Shown here in pieces: positions 43,760 to 53,250 of a stretch of DNA of 64,000 nt (the first letter of the stretch is position 1; each line of letters begins with the position of its first letter). The stretch covers positions 652,454 through 716,453 of the forward strand of contig NZ_JACHGV010000003.1 in NCBI RefSeq assembly GCF_014202475.1, in the 5' to 3' direction. A program made the translations under genes and the position numbers. The notes below the pieces were generated by a model. That model worked only from the letters and a program-made list of their open reading frames with translations. It did no database searches and was not told where the DNA came from. Source of the stretch: Streptomyces paradoxus. GTDB taxonomy: Bacteria; Actinomycetota; Actinomycetes; Streptomycetales; Streptomycetaceae.

Positions 43760-44900
43760 GCTGGGCAAGAAGGACGAGTCCATGGACGCCACCCCCAACG
43801 TCACCGAGGTCGAGACGGTCGACGCCGCGACCGAGGAGGCGGCGGTGGCCGCGCTCGACGCGCCGGTGGAGCGCGGAGAGCCGATCCTCCAGGTGCGCAA
43901 CCTGGTCAAGCACTTCCCGCTGACCCAGGGCATCCTGTTCAAGCGTCAGGTCGGCGCGGTCAAGGCCGTGGACGGGATCTCCTTCGACCTCTACCAGGGT
44001 GAGACGCTCGGCATCGTGGGCGAGTCCGGCTGTGGCAAGTCCACGGTCGCCAAGCTGCTGATGATGCTGGAGAAGGCGACCGCGGGCGAGATCTTCTACA
44101 AGGGCCAGGACATCACCAAGCTGTCCGGGCGTGCGCTGAAGGCGGTCCGCCGGAACATCCAGATGGTGTTCCAGGACCCGTACACCTCGCTCAACCCCCG
44201 TATGACGGTGGGCGACATCATCGGGGAGACCTTCGAGATCCACCCCGAGGTGGCGCCGAAGGGCGACCGCCGCCGCAAGGTCCAGGACCTCCTGGACGTC
44301 GTCGGCCTCAATCCCGAGTACATCAACCGCTACCCGCACCAGTTCTCGGGCGGTCAGCGCCAGCGCATCGGCATCGCCCGCGGCCTGGCCCTGAACCCCG
44401 AGATCATCGTCTGCGACGAGCCGGTCTCCGCGCTGGACGTGTCCGTCCAGGCGCAGGTCATCAACCTGATGGAGAAGCTGCAGAACGAGTTCAACCTCTC
44501 GTACCTCTTCATCGCGCACGACCTGTCGATCGTCCGGCACATCTCGGACCGCGTGGGTGTGATGTACCTCGGCAAGATGGCCGAGATCGGCACGGACACG
44601 GAGATCTACGACCACCCGACGCACCCCTACACCCAGGCGCTGCTGTCGGCCGTCCCGGTCCCCGACCCGGAGTCCCGTGAGGGCCGCGAGCGGATCATCC
44701 TCACCGGCGACGTCCCGTCCCCGGCCAACCCGCCTTCGGGCTGCCGCTTCCGCACCCGCTGCTGGAAGGCCGAGGACAAGTGCGCCCAGGAGGTCCCGCT
44801 CCTGGCGGTCCCCGAGCGCTTCAAGGGCGTGGACACCCCGGCGGCGCACGAGTCCGCCTGCCACTTCGCGGAGGAGAAGGACGTGGTCCACGCGGCCTGA
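43752..44900 (+). CDS. peptide ABC transporter ATPase (DppF-like)
   Basis: A 382-residue ATPase, partner of DppD. A 45-residue acidic N-terminal extension precedes the core. Walker A: GESGCGKSTV. Q-loop: MVFQDPYTSLNP. Signature: FSGGQRQR. Walker B: IIVCDEPVSALD. H-loop: FIAHDLSIVR. C-terminal Cys motif: CRFRTRCWKAEDKC. It is the last gene of the operon and ends before a hairpin terminator. Confidence 0.94.
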   Translation: MAELGKKDESMDATPNVTEVETVDAATEEAAVAALDAPVERGEPILQVRNLVKHFPLTQGILFKRQVGAVKAVDGISFDLYQGETLGIVGESGCGKSTVAKLLMMLEKATAGEIFYKGQDITKLSGRALKAVRRNIQMVFQDPYTSLNPRMTVGDIIGETFEIHPEVAPKGDRRRKVQDLLDVVGLNPEYINRYPHQFSGGQRQRIGIARGLALNPEIIVCDEPVSALDVSVQAQVINLMEKLQNEFNLSYLFIAHDLSIVRHISDRVGVMYLGKMAEIGTDTEIYDHPTHPYTQALLSAVPVPDPESREGRERIILTGDVPSPANPPSGCRFRTRCWKAEDKCAQEVPLLAVPERFKGVDTPAAHESACHFAEEKDVVHAA

Positions 44901-45085
44901 CCGGCCGCAGGGCGCCCCACCGTTTCCCGGCATCTCACAGAGGCGCCGGGAATCGGTGTCTCCGGTCCATTGGGGCGGCCCCGGAACCCCCGCCAACTGC
45001 GTTAACACACAGGCAACTTCGCTGACCCGGTTCCGATATACGGACACGTCAGGCTGGTCAGCGTACGGCCGTGCGGGTGCCGTAG

Positions 45086-45118
45086 ACGGGCCGGGCGCCG
45101 GCAGGCGTCCCGGCCCGT
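45086..45118. terminator. terminator between transporter operon and S9 peptidase
   Basis: A 14-bp stem with one bulged T closes on GGCA. The outer arms are ACGGGCCGGG and CCCGGCCCGT. It lies in the gap between convergent transcripts. Confidence 0.8.
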
Positions 45119-45126
45119 TGCCGTGT

Positions 45127-47253
45127 TCAGGCGGTCGTCATGCCCAGGGAGCGCTTCAGGAAGTCGACCTGGAGGAGCAGCAGGTTCTCGGCGACCTGTT
45201 CCTGGGGGGTGATGTGGGTGACGCCGGACAGCGGCAGCACCTCGTGGGGGCGGCCGGCGGCCAGCAGCGCCGAGGACAGGCGCAGGGCGTGGGCGACCAC
45301 CACGTTGTCGTCGGCGAGACCGTGCACGATCATCAGCGGGCGGTGCGGCCCGGCGGGGGAGGACAGCCCGTCGGCGGTGACCAGGGAGCTCTTCGCGTAC
45401 GACTCCGGGTGCTCCGCCGGCATGCCCAGGTAGCGCTCCGTGTAGTGGGTGTCGTACAGGGCCCAGTCCGTCACCGGCGCACCCGCGATGCCCGCGTGGA
45501 AGACGTCCGGGCGGCGCAGCACCGCCAGACCCGCCAGCCAGCCGCCGTACGACCAGCCGCGGATCGCCACCCGGGACAGGTCCAGGGGGTGCCGCTTCGC
45601 GAGGTCCTCCAGCGCCTCCACCTGGTCGTCCAGGGACAGCGTGAAGTCGTGGTGGACCGCCTTCTCCCAGGCGGGGGAGCGGCCCGGCGTGCCGCGGCCG
45701 TCCGCGACCACCACCGCGAAGCCCTGGTCCGCGAACCACTGCGACGTGAGGTGGGCGTTGTGGGCGGCGACCACCCGCTGCCCGTGCGGCCCTCCGTACG
45801 GGTCCATGAGCACCGGCAGGGGGGTGTCACCGTCGTAGTCCCGAGGCATAAGTACGGCGCACGGGACGCGGCGTGCGCCCCCCTCGGTGAGTGTCACGCG
45901 GGGGGACATACCAGGATCTTCCGCGTATGAAGGGACAGTCCTGGTCGGTTTTCCGTCGCGCAGGACCTGTGCGAGTGAACCTGGCCGGTTCAGTGTCGCC
46001 GAGACCAGAACCGTCACCTCCCCGGCCCGCACCGCCGCGTGCACGCCCGGCTCCTGCGACACCCGCTCCACGCCCAGCTCGTTCACCCGGTACACGTGCA
46101 CCTGGCCCGTCTCCGGCTCACCGGCGGCCTCCGCACCCGCCGACGCCGAGATCAGCACGTCGTGTTCGGAGACGTCCAGCACGGCCCGGACGTGCAGCTG
46201 CGCGCCCGTGAGCGGCCGGTCCCCGACCGCCAGCACCCGCGCACCGCCCTCGTCGGCGATCCGCACCAGCTGCCCGGACGGGCTCCAGCAGGGCACCCCG
46301 GGGAAAAGATCAAGCCATGTTCGATCTTCGTCGGCGTGCACCATCCGCGTCGCGCCGGAATCCGGATCCACGGCCAGGATCAGCTGACTGCGCTGGTCGC
46401 GCGCCTGTACGAGCAGCAGGGGCGCGCCCGCCGCTGACCAGTGGACATGTGCCAGGTACGGATAGCGCGCCCGGTCCCAGGCGACCTCCGTGCGCAGCCC
46501 GTCCAGGCCGATCACGAACAGCCGCACCTCCGCGTTGCCGGTGCCCGCCGCCGGGTACGGCACCCGCTGCGGCTCCCGCTCCGGATGCGCCGGGTCGGCG
46601 ATCCACCACCGCTCCACCGGCGTGTCGTCCACCCGCGCCATGAGCAGCCGGTCCGACTCCGGAGCCCACCAGTAGCCCCGCGAACGCCCCATCTCCTCGG
46701 CCGCGATGAACTCGGCCAGCCCGTACGAGACGTTCTCCGCCTCCGGCTCGGCGAGCGCCCGGTCGCCCTCCCCCTCGGCGCCCACCACCCGCAGGGCGCC
46801 TTGCGCGACATAGGCGACATGCCGCCCGTCGGGCGACGGACGCGGGTCGATCACGGGCCCCGGCGCGGGCAGCTCACGTGCCGTCCCGGCCCGCAGCTCG
46901 GCCGCGAAAAGCCGCCCTGACAAGGCGAAAGAGGCCAACTCGACGGCCGAGTCGGTGGCGTACCCGACGATGCCGGCACCGCCCTCGCGGCTGCGTTCGC
47001 GCCGGGCCCGCTCCTCCGGCGAGAGGTTCTCCGAAGCACCGCCCAGCAGGGCGCGCGGGTCGGCGGCCACGCGCTCCCCGCCCTCCTCGACGTCGAGGAC
47101 CCAGAGCGAATTCGCCCGGTCCGTACCGGAACCGGAGCGCAGGAACACGACACGCGAACCGTCGGGCGCCACGGTGAACGAACGCGGCGCGCCGAGCGTG
47201 AAGCGCTGGGTACGGGCGTGCCGTCGGGGGAAGGAGTGAGGCTCGGTCGTCAT
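45127..47253 (-). CDS. S9 family prolyl oligopeptidase/dipeptidyl peptidase IV-like
   Basis: A 708-residue cytoplasmic serine peptidase. The N-terminal 450 residues form a beta-propeller (FTVAPDGSRVVFLRSG, IDPRPSPDGRHVAYVAQG, ESDRLLMARVDDTPV). The C terminus is an alpha/beta hydrolase: GWSYGGWLAGL (Ser), GLADDNVVV (Asp), LSGVTHITP (His). DPYGGPHGQRV matches the oxyanion region. No signal peptide. Its position next to the peptide importer suggests it cuts imported peptides, which is inference. The ribosome site is weak (AGGGC before the ATG). Confidence 0.88.
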   Translation of the reverse strand: MTTEPHSFPRRHARTQRFTLGAPRSFTVAPDGSRVVFLRSGSGTDRANSLWVLDVEEGGERVAADPRALLGGASENLSPEERARRERSREGGAGIVGYATDSAVELASFALSGRLFAAELRAGTARELPAPGPVIDPRPSPDGRHVAYVAQGALRVVGAEGEGDRALAEPEAENVSYGLAEFIAAEEMGRSRGYWWAPESDRLLMARVDDTPVERWWIADPAHPEREPQRVPYPAAGTGNAEVRLFVIGLDGLRTEVAWDRARYPYLAHVHWSAAGAPLLLVQARDQRSQLILAVDPDSGATRMVHADEDRTWLDLFPGVPCWSPSGQLVRIADEGGARVLAVGDRPLTGAQLHVRAVLDVSEHDVLISASAGAEAAGEPETGQVHVYRVNELGVERVSQEPGVHAAVRAGEVTVLVSATLNRPGSLAQVLRDGKPTRTVPSYAEDPGMSPRVTLTEGGARRVPCAVLMPRDYDGDTPLPVLMDPYGGPHGQRVVAAHNAHLTSQWFADQGFAVVVADGRGTPGRSPAWEKAVHHDFTLSLDDQVEALEDLAKRHPLDLSRVAIRGWSYGGWLAGLAVLRRPDVFHAGIAGAPVTDWALYDTHYTERYLGMPAEHPESYAKSSLVTADGLSSPAGPHRPLMIVHGLADDNVVVAHALRLSSALLAAGRPHEVLPLSGVTHITPQEQVAENLLLLQVDFLKRSLGMTTA

Positions 47254-47430
47254 GCCCTGACCATATTGGCCATGCGCCCCCTTGTGCGGCCGTGCGCCGA
47301 TCGATGCGCGCAGACGGATAGTTATGATCAATGTCGCATAGTGGGTATGAACCTGCTGGCTGCTGTACGGATTTGATGCCCCCATAGTCCGACCCCCCGC
47401 GTCCTCGTGGATCTTTGGAGGTGAGCCGCC

Positions 47431-47625
47431 GTGGCACTCTCGATTTCGGCGGTGGTGCTGCTGGCGATCATCGTCTTCCTGCTCGTCAAGAAGTCGGGGC
47501 TGAAGGCGGGGCATGCGATCGTCTGCATGCTGCTCGGCTTCTACCTCGCCTCCTCGACCGTCGCTCCCACGATCAACGAGCTGACGACGAACATCGCGGG
47601 CATGATCGGCAGCATCAAGTTCTGA
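47431..47625 (+). CDS. small membrane protein
   Basis: A 64-residue hydrophobic protein conserved in Streptomyces. TM helix 1: SAVVLLAIIVFLLV; then KKSGLKAG; TM helix 2: IVCMLLGFYLASSTVA. The short tail is extracytoplasmic. GGAGGTGAGC precedes the GTG. The 177-base gap upstream is A/T rich (TAGTTATGATCAATG) and is shared with the divergent peptidase. Role unknown; homologues often lie next to mshB. Confidence 0.7.
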   Translation: MALSISAVVLLAIIVFLLVKKSGLKAGHAIVCMLLGFYLASSTVAPTINELTTNIAGMIGSIKF

Positions 47626-47653
47626 CCGTCCGGGGACCTCGTAGGCTGGCCCC

Positions 47654-48556
47654 ATGACGGAACTGCCCTCCCCCAAGCTCTCCGAGCAGGGGGGACCCCC
47701 ACCTCGCTCCGCGAGGCGTCTGCTGCTGGTGCACGCGCACCCGGACGACGAGTCGATCAACAACGGGGCGACCATGGCCAGGTACGCGGCCGAGGGTGCC
47801 CACGTCACCCTGGTCACGTGCACCCTCGGCGAACGCGGCGAGGTCATCCCGCCCGGGCTCGCGCACCTGACGGGCGCCGCCCTGGGCCAGCACCGCCGCA
47901 GTGAGCTCACCGCCGCCATGGCCGAGCTCGGCGTCCGGGACGTCCGCCTGCTCGGCGGCGCCGGCCGCTACAGCGACTCCGGGATGATGGGCCTGCCCGA
48001 CAACGAGGACCCCGCCTGTTTCTGGCAGGCCGACGTCGACGAGGCCGCCGCGCACCTCGTCGAGGTGATCCGCGAGGTACGCCCCCAGGTCCTCGTGACC
48101 TACGACGACAACGGCGGCTACGGCCACCCCGACCACATCCAGGCCCACCGCGTCGCGATGCGCGCCGTGGACCTGTGCGCCGATGCCGGCCTGCCGGTCC
48201 CCAAGGTCTACTGGAACCGGGTCCCCCGGCCGGTTGTGGAGGAGGCCTTCGCGCGGCTCCGCAAGGACCTGCCCGGCACGCCCTTCACCAAGGCCGCCGA
48301 CGTCGACGACGTCCCGGGCGTCGTGCCGGGGGAGCGGATCACCACCGTGATCGACGGCACCGCCCACGCCGGAGCCAAGGCCGCCGCCATGCGTGCCCAC
48401 GCCACCCAGATCACCGTGTCCGGACCGTACTTCGTGCTCTCCAACGAACTCGCCCAGCCGATCCTCACCACCGAGTACTACGAGCTGGTGCGAGGCGAGC
48501 GGGGCCCGGGCGAGCGGGAGACGGACCTGTTCGCCGGTGTCGGGGAGGCCTCATGA
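47654..48556 (+). CDS. mshB: GlcNAc-Ins deacetylase MshB (mycothiol biosynthesis)
   Basis: Zinc enzyme that deacetylates GlcNAc-inositol, the second enzymatic step of mycothiol synthesis. The 300-residue protein has the PIG-L/LmbE motifs HAHPDDES (zinc ligands His29 and Asp32) and [12 protein letters not shown] (third ligand). [11 protein letters not shown] and [12 protein letters not shown] also match MshB. The segment before HPDDE is about 16 residues longer than the M. tuberculosis enzyme, and its DNA looks like a dispersed hairpin element (see that entry). The stop overlaps the next gene (ATGA). A short gap follows the small membrane protein, so the three genes may be co-transcribed. Confidence 0.92.
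   Translation: MTELPSPKLSEQGGPPPRSARRLLLVHAHPDDESINNGATMARYAAEGAHVTLVTCTLGERGEVIPPGLAHLTGAALGQHRRSELTAAMAELGVRDVRLLGGAGRYSDSGMMGLPDNEDPACFWQADVDEAAAHLVEVIREVRPQVLVTYDDNGGYGHPDHIQAHRVAMRAVDLCADAGLPVPKVYWNRVPRPVVEEAFARLRKDLPGTPFTKAADVDDVPGVVPGERITTVIDGTAHAGAKAAAMRAHATQITVSGPYFVLSNELAQPILTTEYYELVRGERGPGERETDLFAGVGEAS
47665..47716. repeat. hairpin repeat element within the mshB 5' coding region
   Basis: Two hairpins occur in a row: TCCCCC (47669-47674) with GGGGGA (47690-47695) plus inner GCTC-TCC-GAGC, and CCTCGC-TCC-GCGAGG (47702-47716). This text resembles a short repeat scattered in Streptomyces genomes that starts CTCCCCCAAGCTCTC. It is in frame and encodes [18 protein letters not shown]. 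Confidence 0.55.
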
Positions 48557-48963
48557 GCGACCGCACGCCGATGCTCGCCCAGCCGATGCGGCCGCCCACC
48601 GCCGGACGCGCCGCCGCCTGCCTCGGGTTCTTCGTGCTCGGCGCCGTGGTCGGCGTGGCCGGGGCGCTGGTGCAGCCCGGGTGGTTCCCGGGCGGGCTGC
48701 TGCTCGCCCTGGCCGGTGAGGCCGGAGCCGTCCTGGGCGCCACCCGCGTCCTCGGCGGCCGGGCCGGGGGCGTCGCGGTAGCCGCGGGCTGGATGCTCGC
48801 CGTCGTCCTGCTCACCGCCAGCCGCACCGAGGGCGACTTCCTCTTCGCCGCCGGGAGCGGCTCCTATCTCTTCCTGCTCGGGGGCATCGCCGTGGCTGTG
48901 ATCTGCGCCACCCTCGCCCCGGGGCGGCAACCGGACGGCGATCCCGTCCGACTTGCCAAGTGA
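48553..48963 (+). CDS. small membrane protein (DUF6113-like)
   Basis: A 136-residue protein with about four TM helices: [54 protein letters not shown] and [17 protein letters not shown]. Its ATG overlaps the mshB stop by four bases, so it is translationally coupled. Genes like this follow mshB in many Streptomyces (DUF6113). A link to mycothiol is positional only. Confidence 0.75.
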   Translation: MSDRTPMLAQPMRPPTAGRAAACLGFFVLGAVVGVAGALVQPGWFPGGLLLALAGEAGAVLGATRVLGGRAGGVAVAAGWMLAVVLLTASRTEGDFLFAAGSGSYLFLLGGIAVAVICATLAPGRQPDGDPVRLAK

Positions 48964-49119
48964 CGTACCACTTCGCCAGGACGTGGCCGTGGGGGTCCGG
49001 TGTGGGTTTCCAAGGCGGTCACGGGATACGGGCGAGAAGTGGCCAGTATGGTGGTGCGCGCCGCCGAGCTGCCCGCGTGAGGTCGTGTCGGGCGGCGGAG
49101 CCAACCGGGAGAACCTGCC

Positions 49120-51666
49120 TTGAGTCGTGAAACTGACACTCCGTCCTCCGGGCCCAACGGGCGCGGCGGAGCCGCCTACCCGTCGGGTACGCCGCCGTAC
49201 GGGACCCCGACGGTCTCCGACGCCGGTACGGACGCTGGCCGTTCCGCCACGCGGCCGGAGGAACGCAAGACCGAGACCACGCTGACGACCCGGATCCGGA
49301 TCAACATCCCCGGGTCGCGGCCGATTCCGCCCGTGGTGGTGCGCAAGCCCGTCGCCGAGGCGGAGAGTCCGGCCGACACCGACACGCGCGGTGAGGAGCC
49401 GACGGCGCCGGGCGCCGCCCCGTCCGCGGGCACGGTCGAGTCTCCCGCCGATCCCGCGCAGCCGGGCGACGACAAGCCGGCCAGCGACTGGTTCGCGCCG
49501 CGCAAGTCCGGCGGAGGCAAGGGCGGTCCGGGCAGCGGCTCCACCAACGGGGCCGGGCTGCCGGGCGGTTCGGGCCCCGCGGCGGGCGGCTCCGGCGCGG
49601 GCGGTCCCGCCGCCGGTGCGTCCGGTGGTGCCCGGCCGGGTGCCGGGCGGCCCGGAGGCGTGGTCGGGTCCATGGGCGCGCCGGGCGGCTCCCGCTCCGG
49701 CGGCACGAACGGTGCCGGGCTCCCGGGCGGCGCGACCGGCGGCCCCGTCGCGCCCGGGCACGGCGGCGGCACCGGCTCCTTCGACGTCACCGAGGCCCTG
49801 GCGGCGGGCCCGCTGGGCAACGGCTCGCGTCCCGCCCCCGGCGGCGGCGAACCGCGCCGCGACGACCTGCCGTACTTCTCCGAGAACGGTCAGGGCGGTT
49901 ACGACGGCCAGAACGGCGGCCCGGGCGCTGCCAACGGCTTCGGCGAGACGGGCACGCCCGGAGCGCAGGGCCCGGCCGGCCCGACCGGCGGACCGGTCAC
50001 CGGCGACGGCCCGATGGCGTCCCCCGGCGTCAACGCACCCGGCGGCCCGGGCGGCCCCGGCGGCTTCGGCAACGAGCCGGGCGGCCCCGGCGGCCAGGCC
50101 GGCCCGGGTGCCTTCGACGCCCCCGGCGGTCCTGGTGCCCCCGGCGGGCCCGGCGGCTTCGGCGACCCGGCCCGGCCCGGCGCCCCCGAGGCCTTCAACG
50201 ATCCCGGCCGCTCCGGCGCTCCTGGCGGCCCCGGTGCCCCCGGCGGCTTCGGTGACCCGGGCCGGCCCGGCGCCCGCGAGGCTTTCAACAACCCCGGCCG
50301 CCCGGGAGGCCCCGGCGCGCCCGCCGGGCCGGGAGCCATAGGCGGCGGCCCCGGCGGCCCGGGAGGTCCCGCCGGTGCGGGCGTAGCCGGCGCCCCTGGC
50401 GGCCCCGGTGGGCCGGGCGCCCAGGGCGGCACCCCCGTTCCCGGCGCCGCGGGCCCCGGCCCCGGCGGGGGCATGAGCGACGACACCGCCATCCTCACCC
50501 CGCAGAAGCCGGCCCCCGAACCCGCGGACGGCCCGGGCTACGGCCCCCGGCACGACAACGTCTCCGGGCACACGGTCACCAGCGGCATCCCCGTCGTGCC
50601 GTCCGGCGCGGCCTCGCCGTTCGGCCCGGGCGCACCCGGTGACGGCCCGGCGCCCCACACGGCCCCGAAGCTGCCCGAGCCGGTCTCCCCGCCCCCGGCG
50701 AGCTCCTCCAAGGCGCCGAAGAAGAAGGGCCGCAACAAGCTCGTACTGCTCGCGGTCGGCGTGGTCGTGGCCGCCGGTGGCGTCTACGGCGCCGGGCTGC
50801 TGATGAACCGCACCGACGTGCCCAAGGGCACCACCGTGCTCGGCGTCGACATCGGCGGCACCACCCGCGACGGCGCGGTCAGGAAGCTCGACGAGGCCTT
50901 CGACGACCGCGTCGGCAAGGAGCTGAAGCTGTCGGTGGGCGGCAAGACCGTCGCCCTCGACCCGGACAACGCGGGCCTGCAGTTCGACATGGACGCCACG
51001 GCCGACGCGGCGGCCAAGAGCGACTACAACCCGGTCTCCGTGATCGCCTCGCTCTTCGGCAGCCACCGCGTCGTCACGCCGGTCATGCCCGTCGACGAAG
51101 AGAAGCTGCACGCCTCCCTGGAGGACGCCGCCGGCGGCTCCGGCGCGTCGGCCGACGGCACGATCGAGTTCAAGGGCGGCAAGGCCGTCCCTGTGTACGG
51201 CAAGGTGGGCAAGGGCATCGACCTCGCCAAGGCGACGACGACGGTGGAGGAGGCGTACCGCACCCAGGTGGAGACCGGCTCGGGCGGCACGGTGAACCTC
51301 CCGACCACCACCCGGCAGCCGACGGTCTCGAACGCCGAGGTCGACCGGATGCTGAAGGAGTTCGCGCGGCCCGCGATGTCCGACCTCGTCACCATCCGCA
51401 CCGACGCGGCCCACAGCATCGACTTCGGCAAGGTCTCGCTGCCGAAGATCCTGAGCTTCAAGGCCGTCGACGGCAAGCTCGTGGACACGTACAACCTCAA
51501 GGCGCTCCAGGAGGCGTACGGCACGACCTTCGAGGGCGTGCAGATCGAGGGCGCGAGCGGCAAGCGGGACGTCCTCCCGCAGGACGTCGTCACGGCGCTG
51601 CGCAAGGCCCTGCGCGGCAAGACGCCCGCGGAGCGCGTCGGAGTCATCGACACCAAGCCGAACTGA
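49120..51666 (+). CDS. large G/P-rich membrane protein with YoaR/PG_binding_4 domain
   Basis: An 848-residue protein starting at TTG, with GGGAG eight bases upstream. Residues 1-130 are polar ([17 protein letters not shown]). About 130-450 is a Gly/Pro-rich low-complexity region of GGPG, APGG and [10 protein letters not shown] units, including a 30-residue tandem repeat. A basic segment KKKGRNK and TM helix [19 protein letters not shown] follow (about 537-560). The extracellular part (about 570-690) has [20 protein letters not shown] and [16 protein letters not shown]-like text, as in YoaR/VanW-associated PG_binding_4 domains. The last 150 residues are a second unit ending [16 protein letters not shown]. 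It may span the wall from membrane to peptidoglycan; the domain names are known, the role is not. Confidence 0.75.
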   Translation: MSRETDTPSSGPNGRGGAAYPSGTPPYGTPTVSDAGTDAGRSATRPEERKTETTLTTRIRINIPGSRPIPPVVVRKPVAEAESPADTDTRGEEPTAPGAAPSAGTVESPADPAQPGDDKPASDWFAPRKSGGGKGGPGSGSTNGAGLPGGSGPAAGGSGAGGPAAGASGGARPGAGRPGGVVGSMGAPGGSRSGGTNGAGLPGGATGGPVAPGHGGGTGSFDVTEALAAGPLGNGSRPAPGGGEPRRDDLPYFSENGQGGYDGQNGGPGAANGFGETGTPGAQGPAGPTGGPVTGDGPMASPGVNAPGGPGGPGGFGNEPGGPGGQAGPGAFDAPGGPGAPGGPGGFGDPARPGAPEAFNDPGRSGAPGGPGAPGGFGDPGRPGAREAFNNPGRPGGPGAPAGPGAIGGGPGGPGGPAGAGVAGAPGGPGGPGAQGGTPVPGAAGPGPGGGMSDDTAILTPQKPAPEPADGPGYGPRHDNVSGHTVTSGIPVVPSGAASPFGPGAPGDGPAPHTAPKLPEPVSPPPASSSKAPKKKGRNKLVLLAVGVVVAAGGVYGAGLLMNRTDVPKGTTVLGVDIGGTTRDGAVRKLDEAFDDRVGKELKLSVGGKTVALDPDNAGLQFDMDATADAAAKSDYNPVSVIASLFGSHRVVTPVMPVDEEKLHASLEDAAGGSGASADGTIEFKGGKAVPVYGKVGKGIDLAKATTTVEEAYRTQVETGSGGTVNLPTTTRQPTVSNAEVDRMLKEFARPAMSDLVTIRTDAAHSIDFGKVSLPKILSFKAVDGKLVDTYNLKALQEAYGTTFEGVQIEGASGKRDVLPQDVVTALRKALRGKTPAERVGVIDTKPN
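50131..50310 (+). repeat. 90-base tandem repeat in the G/P-rich region
   Basis: Two copies of about 90 bases, with GGCTTCGG anchors at 50155 and 50245, encode PGGFGDP.RPGA.EAFN.PGR.G. The second copy differs at several third positions, so the duplication is not very recent. It lies inside the long low-complexity coding stretch. Confidence 0.7.
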
Positions 51667-51684
51667 CCTCCGGCCATCCGCCGC

Positions 51685-51721
51685 ACGAGAGCCCCCGCCC
51701 CGTGAGGGCGGGGGCTCTCGT
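51685..51721 (+). terminator. strong hairpin after the G/P-rich protein gene
   Basis: A perfect 16-bp stem (51685-51700 with 51706-51721) closes on the loop CGTGA. It lies 18 bases after the stop codon. Confidence 0.88.
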
Positions 51722-51809
51722 CGTCACCCCGGGCGCATGACACCTGTCATGCGGCACTCCGGACGCCCGGCACTGCCCCCGTCCGCACCCCCGGCGCCAC
51801 GATGGCCGG

Positions 51810-52385
51810 ATGACAACGACAGCCCCGGTGGTCGAGTTCGACCAGGTGAGCAAGGCATACGACGCCGTCCGGGCCGTGGACGGACTGACTCTCGGTCTCA
51901 GCCCCGGCCGGACCGTGGCGCTGCTCGGCCCCAACGGTGCCGGCAAGTCCACCACCCTCGATCTGCTGCTCGGCCACAAGAGGCCCGACAGCGGCACGGT
52001 CCGTCTCTTCGGCACCAGCCCCCGGGCCGCCATCGTCGCCGGGCGCGTGGGCGCCATGCTGCAGAGCAGCGGCCTCATGGACGAGGTCACCGTCGCCGAA
52101 CTCGTACGGCTCGCCTGCGATTTGCACCCGAAGCCGTACCGGCCCTCCGAGGTCCTGGCGCGCGCGGGCGTCGCGCAGATCGCCGTCCGCAAGGTCGACA
52201 AGCTCTCCGGCGGCCAGGCCCAGCGTGTCCGCTTCGCCCTGGCCACCGCGGGCGACAGCGACCTCATCGTCCTGGACGAGCCCACCACCGGCATGGACGC
52301 CACCACCCGCCAGGCCTTCTGGGCCAAGAGGCCGACGCCGTCGCCCGCGACCACGGAACACCTATGGCGAGAAGGCGTCAGTTGA
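51810..52385 (+). pseudogene. truncated ABC transporter ATPase (DrrA/CcmA type)
   Basis: The frame encodes 191 residues. Walker A (GPNGAGKST), Q-loop (MLQSSG), signature (LSGGQAQR) and Walker B (LIVLDEPTTGMD) are intact. After TTRQAFWA the sequence runs into KRPTPSPATTEHL and stops. Related ATPases go on for about 100 more residues with an H-loop (ATHYLEEADA) and C-terminal domain. In another frame just after the break, the DNA reads EADAVARDHG, resembling that lost segment. A deletion with frameshift is the simplest reading, and the partner permease expected next is absent. The product could fold but would lack the H-loop His, so transport is unlikely. Its 3' end overlaps the end of the converging gene by 8 bases. 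Confidence 0.6.
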
Positions 52386-53250
52386 GCATCGCCCTGGCCG
52401 CCAAAGCCTCCCCCCGCACCCGCTCCGCGGCCCCCTCGTCCACCGCCGAGACGACCTCCGCATAGGCCTCCAACTCCAGGGCCCCGCCCACGAACTCCCC
52501 CCGCTGCACGAGCAACTGCGCCCGCTCGTACCGCAACCGAGCCGGATGCGACGGCAGCAGCAACGACAACTCCACCGCCCACAACGCCACGTCCGACCGC
52601 TCGGGACGGGCCGCGGCCCACGCCCGCACGTTGTTCAGGATCCGCAGCACCACATCCAGCGGATCGGCCGGCCGCAGCATCGACGGATCGACCCCCGCCC
52701 CCGTGGCCCCGACGACCAGCAACTCGGCGTCCGCCCCCGTGAGCACCCGCCCGCCGTCGAACGGATCCGCCAGCACCTGCCCCTCGTCGGGCCCGAACCC
52801 GACCACGAAATGCCCCGGCAGGGCCACTCCGTACACCGGCGCCCCGGCCCGCCGGGCCACCTCCATCCACACCACGGACAGCAGGATCGGCAGCCCCCTG
52901 CGCCGCACCAGCACCTCGTGCAGCAGTGAGGACTCCAGGCGCTGGTAGTCGCCGGGGGTGCCGTGGAACCCCATCCGCTCACCGAGCAGCTCGCGCAGGG
53001 CCACCGCCCACGCCCGCGGCCCCCCGGGCCGGAACGGCAGCAGCCCGGCCAGCCGGTCCAGCTCGACCTGCGCGGCATCCAGGCCCGCCTCGTCCAGCTC
53101 CCCGTCCGCCGCCGCGCCCACCAGCAGGCACAGCGCCGACAGATCGGGACGCTCGGACCGGGCCTCTTCGGCGAACCGCCGCCGCAGCTCGGCGGACCGT
53201 TCGGGGGGCGGGGGGTACGGGGGACGCATATCTGGCTCGTGCCCTCTCAC
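52378..53250 (-). CDS. SirB1/transglutaminase-like TPR protein
   Basis: A 290-residue protein of the SirB1 family (transglutaminase-like N-terminal domain plus tetratricopeptide-like tail). Key parts: LESSLLHEVLVRRRGLPILLSVVW, then YGVALPGHFVVGF, VLADPFDGGRVLT, and C-terminal ALWAVELSLLLPSHPARLRYERAQLLVQRGE-type helices. The GTG at 53250 overlaps the stop of the upstream GNAT gene (GTGA); ATG 53229 is the other option. The function of the family is poorly known and its active-site residues are not clearly conserved here. Confidence 0.8.
   Translation of the reverse strand: MRGHEPDMRPPYPPPPERSAELRRRFAEEARSERPDLSALCLLVGAAADGELDEAGLDAAQVELDRLAGLLPFRPGGPRAWAVALRELLGERMGFHGTPGDYQRLESSLLHEVLVRRRGLPILLSVVWMEVARRAGAPVYGVALPGHFVVGFGPDEGQVLADPFDGGRVLTGADAELLVVGATGAGVDPSMLRPADPLDVVLRILNNVRAWAAARPERSDVALWAVELSLLLPSHPARLRYERAQLLVQRGEFVGGALELEAYAEVVSAVDEGAAERVRGEALAARAMLN

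Noticed and set aside
45086-45118. Possible riboswitch near the transporter operon end
   Set aside because: The structure is a simple long stem between convergent genes, which fits a terminator.
49500-50470. Possible CRISPR or tandem-repeat array
   Set aside because: The repetition is coding low complexity (Gly/Pro units) in a continuous frame, not spaced direct repeats.
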